5,262 nucleotides of DNA from Acidithiobacillus sp. (GTDB taxonomy: Bacteria; Pseudomonadota; Gammaproteobacteria; Acidithiobacillales; Acidithiobacillaceae). Positions 1-5,262 of this stretch are shown here, one piece after another (position 1 is the first letter of the stretch; each line of letters opens with the position of its first letter). Location of the stretch: contig DAIAVG010000111.1 in assembly GCA_027445725.1 (NCBI GenBank), forward strand, positions 1 to 5,262, given 5' to 3'. Position numbers and translations under genes: made by a program. The notes beneath the pieces were generated by a model. That model made no database searches. It saw only the letters and a program-made list of their open reading frames with translations, and had not been told where the DNA came from.

Positions 1-232
1 AGGCGTGGCGGCGCGGTTGCACTGGCCGCCGCAACAAAAGTGCCAACAGATAACCGAGACTGACCGTGGCGGCCACCAAGGTCAGGACACGCAGCAACCT
101 CGCATGCCCCCCCAGATCAATAATGGTCTCACTGGCCGGTAACTGTACCAGGACGCCAATAACCGCTGCGATGAGCACGCGGTAGGCGGAAATCCCCCAA
201 AGGCGCCGCCAGTCACCCACCATCTCCGGCAT
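1..232 (-). CDS. N-terminal fragment of a two-helix-or-more membrane protein, possibly PilS-type sensor histidine kinase
   Basis: An open frame of 77 codons runs from an ATG at 232 off the left edge, so only the N-terminus is visible. The protein begins MPEMVGDWRRLWGISAYR. It has two hydrophobic stretches, about residues 14-32 and 46-67, the second followed by the basic segment RRPVQPRRH, which suggests inner-membrane helices joined by a short loop. A basic/aromatic lead-in with a YR just before the first helix is typical of the multi-helix sensor region of PilS-family kinases that pair with PilR to control pilin transcription. Lying directly downstream of pilB fits that reading. The kinase core is outside the window, so the family assignment is inference; another small membrane protein remains possible. 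The start is chosen because AGGG lies 8 bases upstream. A second in-frame ATG at 223 and a GTG at 241 are poorer choices. The frame is closed upstream by a TAA at 268-266. Confidence 0.6.
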   Translation of the reverse strand, partial: MPEMVGDWRRLWGISAYRVLIAAVIGVLVQLPASETIIDLGGHARLLRVLTLVAATVSLGYLLALLLRRPVQPRRHA

Positions 233-354
233 ATTATGCACCCTGCCACAGAGTTCTGCCGGACGTTACAACGCCGTAATTCATCGCGCAACCACTACCC
301 ATCGTCATATTGGGACGCTCTGCATAAAATATCTGGGTATACGGGGAGGCAAAA
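233..354. other. 122-bp gap between pilB and the partial membrane gene
   Basis: The gap has no open frame worth calling. On the minus strand a weak promoter-like pair can be drawn: TTGCCT (352-347) and TTTTAT (329-324) with a 17-bp spacer, each matching the consensus at only 4 of 6 positions. The perfect 11-bp palindrome GCATATTATGC (229-239) covers the start codon of the downstream gene. No strong hairpin followed by a T-run is seen, so a terminator after pilB is not supported. The gap is long compared with the junctions upstream, so the next gene may have its own promoter. Confidence 0.4.
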
Positions 355-2064
355 TCAAAGATTGGTCACCCGCAGAACCTCCTCAAGGCTAGTGACACCC
401 TCACTGATCCGCTTCAATCCGTTTTGCCGCATGGTCAGCACCCCCTCCTGTGCCGCCTGCCGCGCCAGGTCGATGGAGGTGCCACCACGCATAATGATTT
501 CGCGCATAGCGTCGCTCACAGGCATCACCTGATAGAGCCCCATCCGGCCTTTGTATCCAGTGTTATTGCACTGATCACAGCCCGCCGCGCCCAAAGGACG
601 CCAGCCCTGCAGATCCTCGGGCGCGAATCCCGCCTCGATCAAGGCCTGTTCGGGAATACGCAGGGGCTTTTTACAGTGCGGACAAAGTTTGCGTACCAGT
701 CGCTGTGCCATCACCAGGTGCACACCACCGGCGATGTTGTAAGTGGGAATACCCATGTTTTCCAAGCGGGTGAGACTCTGTGGTGCATCATTGGTGTGCA
801 AGGTGGCCAACACCAGATGGCCCGTCTGGGCGGCCTTGATGGCGGTCTCCGCGGTTTCCAGATCACGCACCTCACCGACCATGATAATGTCCGGGTCCTG
901 GCGCAGGAAGGAACGCAAGGCGGCGGCAAAGTTGAGACCGATACGTTCATTGATATTCACCTGATTGATCCCATACACCGGGATTTCCACGGGGTCCTCC
1001 GCGGTACTGATGTTGCAGTCGCCGGTGTTGAGGATATTCAGCGCGGTGTAGAGGGTCGTCGTTTTACCGGAACCCGTGGGGCCGGTGACCAGGATCATAC
1101 CGTAGGGTCGGTGAATGGCCTCTTCAAAGGCCTTACGCTGCTCGGGTAAAAAGCCCAGCTGCTCAATGGGCACCTTGGAACTGGCGGGATCCAGCAAGCG
1201 CAGCACAATCGTTTCGCCAAAACTGGTGGGCAGAAAAGAGACACGGAAATCGATGACCCGGGCCGGGGGCACCCTTACTCGCAGACGGCCATCCTGGGGT
1301 AGGCGCCGTTCAGAAATATCCAGGCGACAGAGAATTTTCAGGCGCGAGGTGACCCCATCGCGCAACGCCACGGGTGGGTGCAGTGCGTCCTGCAACACGC
1401 CATCGAGGCGGTAACGCACCCGAAAATCCTTTTCATAGGGTTCCAGATGAATATCGGAGACCCCGCGCTGAATGGCATCCAGCAGCAATTGCTGGACAAA
1501 ACGCACCACGGGCGCATCCTCGACAGTACTATCATTCTTCTGCGCAAGATCGAATTCTTCCTGTTCTTCTTCGTCGCGCGGCTTATCCATGAAAACATCA
1601 TCGATCCCGCCTTGCATACTATTGGCCGCGGCATTCACTGCCTTCGCCAGCTTATTGGCCTCGACCAGTATCGGCATCACCTGCAGACCGGTGTTGAACT
1701 TCACATCTTCCACCGCCTTAAAATCCGTAGGATCAGCCATGGCGAGGTAGAGGGTGTCCCCATGCTTCGACAAGGGCAACACCAGGTAGCGGATCATCAG
1801 TCCTTTGTCGAGTTTCCGAATAAGCAACTCATCAATCGCGGCCGCATCCAGATCGAGCATGGGCATGTTATAGCGAGCGGAAAGATGTGCCATAAGCACC
1901 GCGGCAGGAACTGCGCCTTTCTCGACCACGTAAAACAGGAGCGGCGTCTTGCCCCGCGCCGGATCGGCGGCAAGGCTCTGTAACTGCGCCTCGTCGCTTA
2001 ACCCGTTGCTGACTAATGCCCGCAATACGGGCGTCAACGCGATGTGTTCTGGATTTGTAGCCAT
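355..2064 (-). CDS. pilB: Type IV pilus assembly (extension) ATPase PilB, GspE/PulE family
   Basis: Cytoplasmic hexameric ATPase that powers pilin polymerisation at the inner-membrane platform (PilC) of type IV pili. The 569-residue product has the usual PilB length. An N-terminal GspE-N/MshEN-like domain (about 1-150) is joined by an acidic linker (DEEEQEEFD, 164-172) to the N2 domain, which starts DAPVVRFVQQLLLDAI and includes SDIHLEPYEKDFRVRYRLDG. The motor follows: Walker A GPTGSGKT (328-335), Asp box ISTAEDPVE (352-360), Walker B IIMVGEVRD (393-401) and His box GHLVLATLHTND (415-426). Two CxxC pairs (461/464 and 496/499) form the zinc site seen in GspE and PilB but not in the retraction ATPase PilT. 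The ATG at 2064 gives a normal family N-terminus and has GGAGGAG at 2082-2076, with rather long spacing. An in-frame ATG at 2115, with GGAGAG upstream, would add 17 residues and deepen the overlap with aroE. A GspE of type II secretion is less likely given the motif wording and the PilS-like neighbour. No pilC follows. Confidence 0.95.
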   Translation of the reverse strand: MATNPEHIALTPVLRALVSNGLSDEAQLQSLAADPARGKTPLLFYVVEKGAVPAAVLMAHLSARYNMPMLDLDAAAIDELLIRKLDKGLMIRYLVLPLSKHGDTLYLAMADPTDFKAVEDVKFNTGLQVMPILVEANKLAKAVNAAANSMQGGIDDVFMDKPRDEEEQEEFDLAQKNDSTVEDAPVVRFVQQLLLDAIQRGVSDIHLEPYEKDFRVRYRLDGVLQDALHPPVALRDGVTSRLKILCRLDISERRLPQDGRLRVRVPPARVIDFRVSFLPTSFGETIVLRLLDPASSKVPIEQLGFLPEQRKAFEEAIHRPYGMILVTGPTGSGKTTTLYTALNILNTGDCNISTAEDPVEIPVYGINQVNINERIGLNFAAALRSFLRQDPDIIMVGEVRDLETAETAIKAAQTGHLVLATLHTNDAPQSLTRLENMGIPTYNIAGGVHLVMAQRLVRKLCPHCKKPLRIPEQALIEAGFAPEDLQGWRPLGAAGCDQCNNTGYKGRMGLYQVMPVSDAMREIIMRGGTSIDLARQAAQEGVLTMRQNGLKRISEGVTSLEEVLRVTNL

Positions 2065-2933
2065 CGGCGTAAGATCTCCTCCACGGCGGCCGTTTGCGGC
2101 AAAGTTCCCGTCCATATTCGAAAACTCTCCGCGCCTTGCTCTACCAACATGCCCAGCCCATCAATCGCGCCCAGCCCGGCCTGCCGGGCGGCGTGTAGTA
2201 GGGGCGTTTCCAATGGGTTATAGACGATATCGTATACGCTGCCATTTCTGGGCATGCGGGCCAGATTCAACTCCGGGTGGCCCTCCCCGTGCAGCCCGCG
2301 CGCGCTGGTATTGACCAGTAACGCACTGTGGGGCAACACCGCAGACAATGCCGCCGAGTCCAACGGGAGGGGGTGCACCGGAAGATCGGGGAATTGTGCA
2401 GCCAGGGCTTCGGCACGCGGCAGGTGGCGATTCGCCAAATAAATGGCCGGGCATCCGGCATGACCGAGCGCGTAGACGATGGCCCGGGCCGCCCCTCCAG
2501 CGCCAATCACGGTCGCCGGACATTGCTGCCAGCCAATCCCTGCGGCACGCTCCAGCGCCCGCTGAAAACCGAGTGCATCCGTATTGTGTCCTTCTATGCC
2601 CGAGGGCGTGAAACATACGGTGTTCACCGCACCGATGGCACGCGCCGCCGCGCTGAGTTGCTGCATCAGCGGCAACACGGCCTCTTTATGGGGGACCGTA
2701 ACATTCACGCCGCGCACGCCAAGCGCCGGCAGTCCGGCCAGCGCCGTGGCGATCGCCTCTTCGTGCACCGGAAAGGGCACATAAACTAGGTCCCGATCCT
2801 GCTGCGCTGCAAAGAGGCGATGCATCCACGGCGAGAGACTGTGGGTGACCGGATGACCAAGAATGCCATAAACGGCCGTTCCGCCGCCGGGATGCCAACA
2901 ATTGCTGATGTCAGGCTGTGGGGAGAACACCAT
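2034..2933 (-). CDS. aroE: Shikimate dehydrogenase (NADP-dependent)
   Basis: Catalyses reversible NADPH-dependent reduction of 3-dehydroshikimate to shikimate, in the cytosolic pathway to chorismate. The 299-residue product is slightly longer than typical AroE (about 270-280) because of an N-terminal lead of about 20 residues. Motifs in order: substrate-binding GHPVTHSLSP (26-35); NVTVPHK (77-83) with catalytic Lys83; GAVNT (101-105); GHNTDALGF (115-123) with catalytic Asp119; NADP-fold glycine loop GAGGAARA (144-151); NRH (168-170), where NRT/S is usual; VNTSARGLHG (207-216); DIVYNPLETPLL (235-246); and GMLVEQGAESF (261-271) with the conserved Gln266. The ATG at 2933 is chosen because AAAGGAAAG lies just upstream with 8-base spacing from AGGA. 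A TTG at 2981 would overlap anmK and add a charged tail unlike the family. It follows anmK by 22 bp and overlaps pilB, so it is probably in one transcript with both. Confidence 0.96.
   Translation of the reverse strand: MVFSPQPDISNCWHPGGGTAVYGILGHPVTHSLSPWMHRLFAAQQDRDLVYVPFPVHEEAIATALAGLPALGVRGVNVTVPHKEAVLPLMQQLSAAARAIGAVNTVCFTPSGIEGHNTDALGFQRALERAAGIGWQQCPATVIGAGGAARAIVYALGHAGCPAIYLANRHLPRAEALAAQFPDLPVHPLPLDSAALSAVLPHSALLVNTSARGLHGEGHPELNLARMPRNGSVYDIVYNPLETPLLHAARQAGLGAIDGLGMLVEQGAESFRIWTGTLPQTAAVEEILRRWLQIQNTSR
2076..2082 (-). promoter_or_regulatory. Ribosome binding site of pilB inside the 3' end of aroE
   Basis: GGAGGAG on the minus strand lies within the last codons of aroE. Its closest useful core (AGGAG, 2080-2076) is 11 bases before the ATG at 2064. 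It supports this ATG over the upstream one at 2115, though the spacing is longer than ideal. Its position in translated aroE sequence makes translational coupling of pilB to aroE plausible. Confidence 0.6.
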
Positions 2934-2938
2934 GCGAT

Positions 2939-2947
2939 CTTTCCTTT
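2939..2947 (-). promoter_or_regulatory. Ribosome binding site deciding the aroE start
   Basis: AAAGGAAAG on the minus strand places AGGA (2945-2942) 8 bases before the ATG at 2933. It lies in the 22-bp gap after the anmK stop and is the main reason to prefer this ATG over the in-frame TTG at 2981. Confidence 0.7.
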
Positions 2948-2955
2948 GCGGTGAT

Positions 2956-4092
2956 TTACATCCCTTTTGAGAGTTGGACAAGCAGATCTGGCCAGTTATC
3001 TCCGGGCAGAATATTACCCAGGGTCATGGGGCGCTGCACCCCGGTAACGTGCGCCAGGGGCAGGCGCTGCCCCAGCAGGCATTTTCCTCCCAGCCAGGCA
3101 AAGGCCAACGCCTCCAAAGCCTGACTGGGAATGCCGCTGTACTGCCCACCGTGCAAAATTCGGGTCTCTGCCAAGACCCCCTGCAGGACGCGCATCAGGG
3201 TCGGGTTTTCGGCACCGCCGCCGAACACCAGCATTTCTGCGGCGCCCGGTGTCCAGGTCCTTATCGCCTGTGCTACGGAAACCGCGGTCAATGCCGTCAG
3301 TGTAGCCAGAAAATCCGCCGCGGAGCCCTGCCAGGATGACCACCATTGCGTCACCAGGAGCAACCCGAAAACTTCCCGCCCGGTGCTTTTGGGAGGTGGC
3401 TGCCGGAAGAACGGGTGCGCCAGCCATGCTTCTAACTGTACAGCATCGCAAAGTCCGTCAGCCGCCATTTGGCCATCCACATCACAGGTCAATTGCCCAT
3501 CACCGCACAAATGTATGGCCGCATCCATAAGCACATTGCCCGGCCCGCAGTCGAAAGCCAGGAGTGGACGGGGGTCGTCCATGCCCGGTAGCCAGGTCAC
3601 GTTGGCCATACCACCGAGATTAAGTACCAGACGGGGTTGTTTATCCTGAAAGCAGTATTGATGGAAGGGCGGGACCAGCGGCGCACCCTCCCCCCCAGCC
3701 GCCACATCGGCACGCCGGAAATCGTGGATCACGGTCAGACCGGTGGCCACGGCGATATCTGCGGCGGCACCAATTTGCAGCGTAAAGCCGGGCGCCCCCC
3801 GCGGCTGATGACGAATGGTCTGCCCGTGCAAGGCGATAAAGTCTACCGGACCGAGATGGGCGATGGCAGCACTCGCCAATTGCGCATAACAGGCGCCCAG
3901 ACGCCGGTCGAGCTGCGCCACCGCCTCAACACTCAATGGCCCGTTGGCAGCCAGCACCTCTGCGCGCAACACCGGATCAAAAGGGTAACTGAAGACACCC
4001 TGGTAACCCGCACAACCTGCGACATCAAAATCCAGCACCGCGGCATCCACACCGTCGGCGCTGGTTCCAGACATCAAACCCAGGCCACGCAA
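2956..4092 (-). CDS. anmK: Anhydro-N-acetylmuramic acid kinase
   Basis: Cytosolic kinase of peptidoglycan recycling: it opens the 1,6-anhydro ring of anhMurNAc and phosphorylates it to MurNAc-6-phosphate using ATP. The 378 residues match the family length. Landmarks: GLMSGTSADGVDAA (5-18, with Ala12 where Leu is usual), LHGQTIRHQP (88-97), DFRRADVAAGGEGAPLVPP (124-142), LNLGGMANVT (157-166), FDCGPGN (180-186, whose Asp181 is the likely catalytic base by family comparison), HPFFRQPPPKSTGRE (226-240), phosphate-binding GGGAENPTLM (291-300), EALAFAWL (327-334) and TGVQRPMTLGNILPG (350-364). The start is TTG at 4092. The first ATG, at 4074, would remove the N-terminal strand before MSGTS, and an in-frame TAA at 4101-4099 excludes anything longer. 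No strong Shine-Dalgarno sequence precedes the TTG. The gene lies 49 bp after slyD and 22 bp before aroE. MurNAc-6-P would next need MurQ or an equivalent, which is not in this window. Confidence 0.95.
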   Translation of the reverse strand: MRGLGLMSGTSADGVDAAVLDFDVAGCAGYQGVFSYPFDPVLRAEVLAANGPLSVEAVAQLDRRLGACYAQLASAAIAHLGPVDFIALHGQTIRHQPRGAPGFTLQIGAAADIAVATGLTVIHDFRRADVAAGGEGAPLVPPFHQYCFQDKQPRLVLNLGGMANVTWLPGMDDPRPLLAFDCGPGNVLMDAAIHLCGDGQLTCDVDGQMAADGLCDAVQLEAWLAHPFFRQPPPKSTGREVFGLLLVTQWWSSWQGSAADFLATLTALTAVSVAQAIRTWTPGAAEMLVFGGGAENPTLMRVLQGVLAETRILHGGQYSGIPSQALEALAFAWLGGKCLLGQRLPLAHVTGVQRPMTLGNILPGDNWPDLLVQLSKGM

Positions 4093-4108
4093 GGCGACTT
4101 ACTTGGTC

Positions 4109-4140
4109 AGAAAACGCGTCAACCGGTGCAGCACCGACGC
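4109..4140 (-). terminator. Terminator-like hairpin between slyD and anmK
   Basis: Just after the slyD stop the minus strand reads GCGT, then CGGTG-CTG-CACCG, then a GTTG bulge and ACGC. This gives a bulged stem of about 9 bp (4140-4116), followed by GTTTTC. It resembles a weak intrinsic terminator or attenuator and could reduce read-through from slyD into anmK. The T-run is only four bases, so termination efficiency is uncertain. Confidence 0.35.
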
Positions 4141-4141
4141 A

Positions 4142-4630
4142 TCAATGACCCTCGTCATGTGCTCCGTGCCCATGGACATGACCATGGGCCAGTTCCTCGG
4201 CGGTGGCATCCCGCACTTCCAGCACCGTCACATCGAAGTTCAGGGTCATCCCGGCCAGAGGGTGATTGAGATCGACGGTAATTTCGTCGCCTTCGATATC
4301 GATTACCGTGGCAAGGCGCGTGCCTTCTTCGGTCATAGTCTCAAACTGGGTACCGATCTCCAGTTCTTCCGGATCGTCAAAATCCTCAACACCCACCACT
4401 TCCACCAGATCTTCGTCCCAATCGCCATAGCCTTCTTCGGGAGGGATGGAGACCTCTAGCTTATCGCCGACACGACGCCCCGCCAGCGCCTGCTCCAGGC
4501 CGGGGATGATGCCATGGTGGCCATGGAGATAGACGAGGGGCTCTTCACCCACGGAGCTGTCGATCAGCTCCCCCTCTTCATCGGTCAGGGAATAGTCGAT
4601 AGTGACGACTTTGTCTTTGCTGATCATCAT
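4142..4630 (-). CDS. slyD: FKBP-type peptidyl-prolyl cis-trans isomerase / chaperone SlyD
   Basis: Cytosolic prolyl isomerase with chaperone activity. In other bacteria SlyD also binds nickel and assists metalloenzyme maturation. The 162-residue product starts MMISKDKVVTIDYSL. The FKBP fold is split: the first part covers about 1-70 (LVYLHGHHGIIPGLEQAL at 32-49, IPPEEGYG at 62-69), and an acidic insert-in-flap (IF) chaperone domain covers about 71-120. The fold resumes with VDLNHPLAGMTLNFDVTVLEV (119-139). The tail ATAEELAHGHVHGHGAHDEGH is histidine-rich, with six histidines, but is much shorter and cysteine-free compared with E. coli SlyD, so metal binding may be weaker. AGGA (4642-4639) is 8 bases before the ATG at 4630; the adjacent ATG at 4627 is also possible. 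A 39-residue upstream extension of the frame crosses the hemH stop region and promoter and is not credible. It is probably transcribed from the promoter overlapping the hemH stop. Confidence 0.93.
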   Translation of the reverse strand: MMISKDKVVTIDYSLTDEEGELIDSSVGEEPLVYLHGHHGIIPGLEQALAGRRVGDKLEVSIPPEEGYGDWDEDLVEVVGVEDFDDPEELEIGTQFETMTEEGTRLATVIDIEGDEITVDLNHPLAGMTLNFDVTVLEVRDATAEELAHGHVHGHGAHDEGH

Positions 4631-4663
4631 GGTGCGAGTCCTGTAGGTAAAGGGCCGGGGAAA

Positions 4664-4683
4664 GATACTGCTATGGCAGTCTC
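4664..4683. repeat. Small inverted repeat at the predicted slyD transcription start
   Basis: ACTGC (4667-4671) and GCAGT (4676-4680) flank the 4-base loop TATG. One mismatch outward, two more pairs extend the symmetry. It falls at about +1 to +17 of the predicted slyD transcript, so it could be an operator or a 5' stem-loop. With only a short AT-rich run after it, a role as hemH terminator is weak. Confidence 0.35.
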
Positions 4684-4689
4684 GAGCCG

Positions 4690-4718
4690 ATTTTAGCCTG
4701 ACTGTGCAGAAACGGCAA
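4690..4718 (-). promoter_or_regulatory. Predicted sigma70-type promoter for slyD
   Basis: The minus strand carries TTGCCG (4718-4713, 4 of 6 to the -35 consensus) and TAAAAT (4695-4690, 5 of 6 to the -10 consensus) with an exact 17-bp spacer. The -10 includes the hemH stop codon. Transcription would start near 4683, giving a leader of about 50 nt before slyD. Prediction only. Confidence 0.5.
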
Positions 4719-5262
4719 AATTTTCCGGACTCTCCCAATGACGCCAATGGGGCTCAAGAATCTGGCTGAACGCCGCTATCCAGCGGGGGTTGTCATTGAG
4801 CGCCGGGATATAGCGCAGTTCCTGGCCACCCGCCTGGAGGAAAGTTTCTTTGCCTTCCATGGCGATTTCCTGCAGTGTTTCCACGCAATCCGCACTAAAC
4901 CCAGGGCAGACGGTGTCTATGCGGGACACCCCGGAACGCGCCAACTCGACGAGCGTTTTATCGGTATGGGGCGTCAACCATTGGGCGGCGCCGAAGCGGC
5001 TTTGGAAGGTTTGTACCCACTGATCATCAGATAGACCGAGCTCCTTTACCAGCAGTGCGGTGGTCTTTTCGCACTGAGCACGATAGGGATCGCCCTTCTC
5101 AATGCAACTCTCCGGCAAGCCGTGAAAAGAAATCAGCAATCGCTCTGCCTGCCCGTGCTCCTGCCACCAGGCGCGGATACTGTCCGCCAGAGCACGAATA
5201 TAGGCAGGGTGCTCATACCAGTCCCGAATCATGCGAATTTCCGGAACTTCGCGCCATTTCCG
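4693..5262 (-). CDS. hemH: Ferrochelatase, C-terminal part (cut by window edge)
   Basis: Inserts Fe2+ into protoporphyrin IX in the last step of protohaem synthesis. The frame is open to the right edge, so the start lies outside; 189 C-terminal residues are visible. An internal Met at 5232 is not the start, because the coding sequence continues upstream as RKWREVPEIR, a typical ferrochelatase segment. Diagnostic motifs, numbered in the fragment: LLISFHGLPE (42-51) with the catalytic His47; KGDPYRAQC (56-64); TFQSRFGAAQWLTPHTD (85-101); and VCPGFSADCVETLQEIAMEG (118-137) with the conserved active-site Glu128. The C-terminus NDNPRWIAAFSQILEPH is also family-typical. There is no long C-terminal membrane anchor like those of cyanobacterial or plastid enzymes. 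The gene ends 62 bp before slyD, and its TAA overlaps the predicted slyD -10 box. Confidence 0.96.
   Translation of the reverse strand, partial: RKWREVPEIRMIRDWYEHPAYIRALADSIRAWWQEHGQAERLLISFHGLPESCIEKGDPYRAQCEKTTALLVKELGLSDDQWVQTFQSRFGAAQWLTPHTDKTLVELARSGVSRIDTVCPGFSADCVETLQEIAMEGKETFLQAGGQELRYIPALNDNPRWIAAFSQILEPHWRHWESPENFAVSAQSG

Noticed and set aside
82..291. Minus-strand 69-codon frame at the left edge
   Set aside because: It overlaps the partial membrane gene in another frame and has a Cys/Trp/Arg-rich composition with no coherent hydrophobic pattern.
424..1149. Plus-strand open frame of 241 codons opposite pilB
   Set aside because: It is fully antisense to the conserved ATPase core of pilB, has no recognisable domain and a low-complexity His/Gln/Gly-rich composition typical of shadow frames.
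1378..1983. Plus-strand open frame of 201 codons opposite the N-terminal half of pilB
   Set aside because: It is antisense to confidently assigned coding sequence and has no motif of its own.
2934..2981. 16-residue N-terminal extension of aroE from a TTG
   Set aside because: It would overlap anmK, and the ATG at 2933 has a well-spaced Shine-Dalgarno sequence and gives a length closer to the family.
4099..4158. Minus-strand small ORF of 19 codons (MTRVIDASVLHRLTRFLTK) overlapping the slyD end and stopping 6 bases before the anmK TTG
   Set aside because: It could be a coupling leader for anmK, but it is very short, has only a poorly spaced GGAG upstream and overlaps the hairpin. Chance is the simpler explanation.
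3637..4269. Plus-strand open frame of 210 codons opposite anmK and slyD
   Set aside because: It spans two well-supported minus-strand genes and the gap between them, with no family resemblance.
4631..4747. 39-residue N-terminal extension of slyD
   Set aside because: It overlaps the hemH end, covers the predicted promoter and leader, and is absent from SlyD proteins; a good ribosome binding site supports the ATG at 4630.

Overview
This is a gene-dense chromosomal stretch in which every supported gene is on the minus strand. By eye its G+C is moderately high (upper 50s percent). The protein set (a Gram-negative type IV pilus ATPase, SlyD, AnmK, AroE, ferrochelatase) points to a gammaproteobacterium or a close relative such as Acidithiobacillia. 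The genus is inferred only weakly. I see no mobile element, CRISPR array, tRNA or rRNA.

Read in the direction of transcription (right to left), the layout is as follows. First comes the C-terminal part of ferrochelatase (hemH, cut by the right window edge). A 62-bp gap holds a good sigma70-type promoter and a small dyad. Next is slyD (FKBP-type prolyl isomerase/chaperone), then a 49-bp gap with a terminator-like hairpin. After that come anmK (anhydro-N-acetylmuramic acid kinase, apparently starting at TTG), aroE (shikimate dehydrogenase, 22 bp downstream) and pilB (type IV pilus extension ATPase, overlapping the end of aroE by about 31 bp). After a 122-bp gap lies the N-terminal 77 codons of a membrane protein cut by the left window edge. 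It resembles the membrane sensor region of PilS-type histidine kinases.

The genes do not form one pathway. Haem synthesis, protein folding, cell-wall sugar recycling, aromatic amino acid synthesis and pilus extension are stacked in one direction with short gaps. The tight part is anmK-aroE-pilB, which is probably co-transcribed. The slyD promoter and the weak hairpin after slyD suggest partial transcriptional separation.

This is largely an ordinary housekeeping region and I found no convincing undescribed system. The points most worth checking are the unlisted partial membrane gene at the left edge, the aroE/pilB overlap with two competing pilB starts, the TTG start of anmK, the slyD promoter embedded in the hemH stop codon, and the NRH variant of the AroE cofactor motif.
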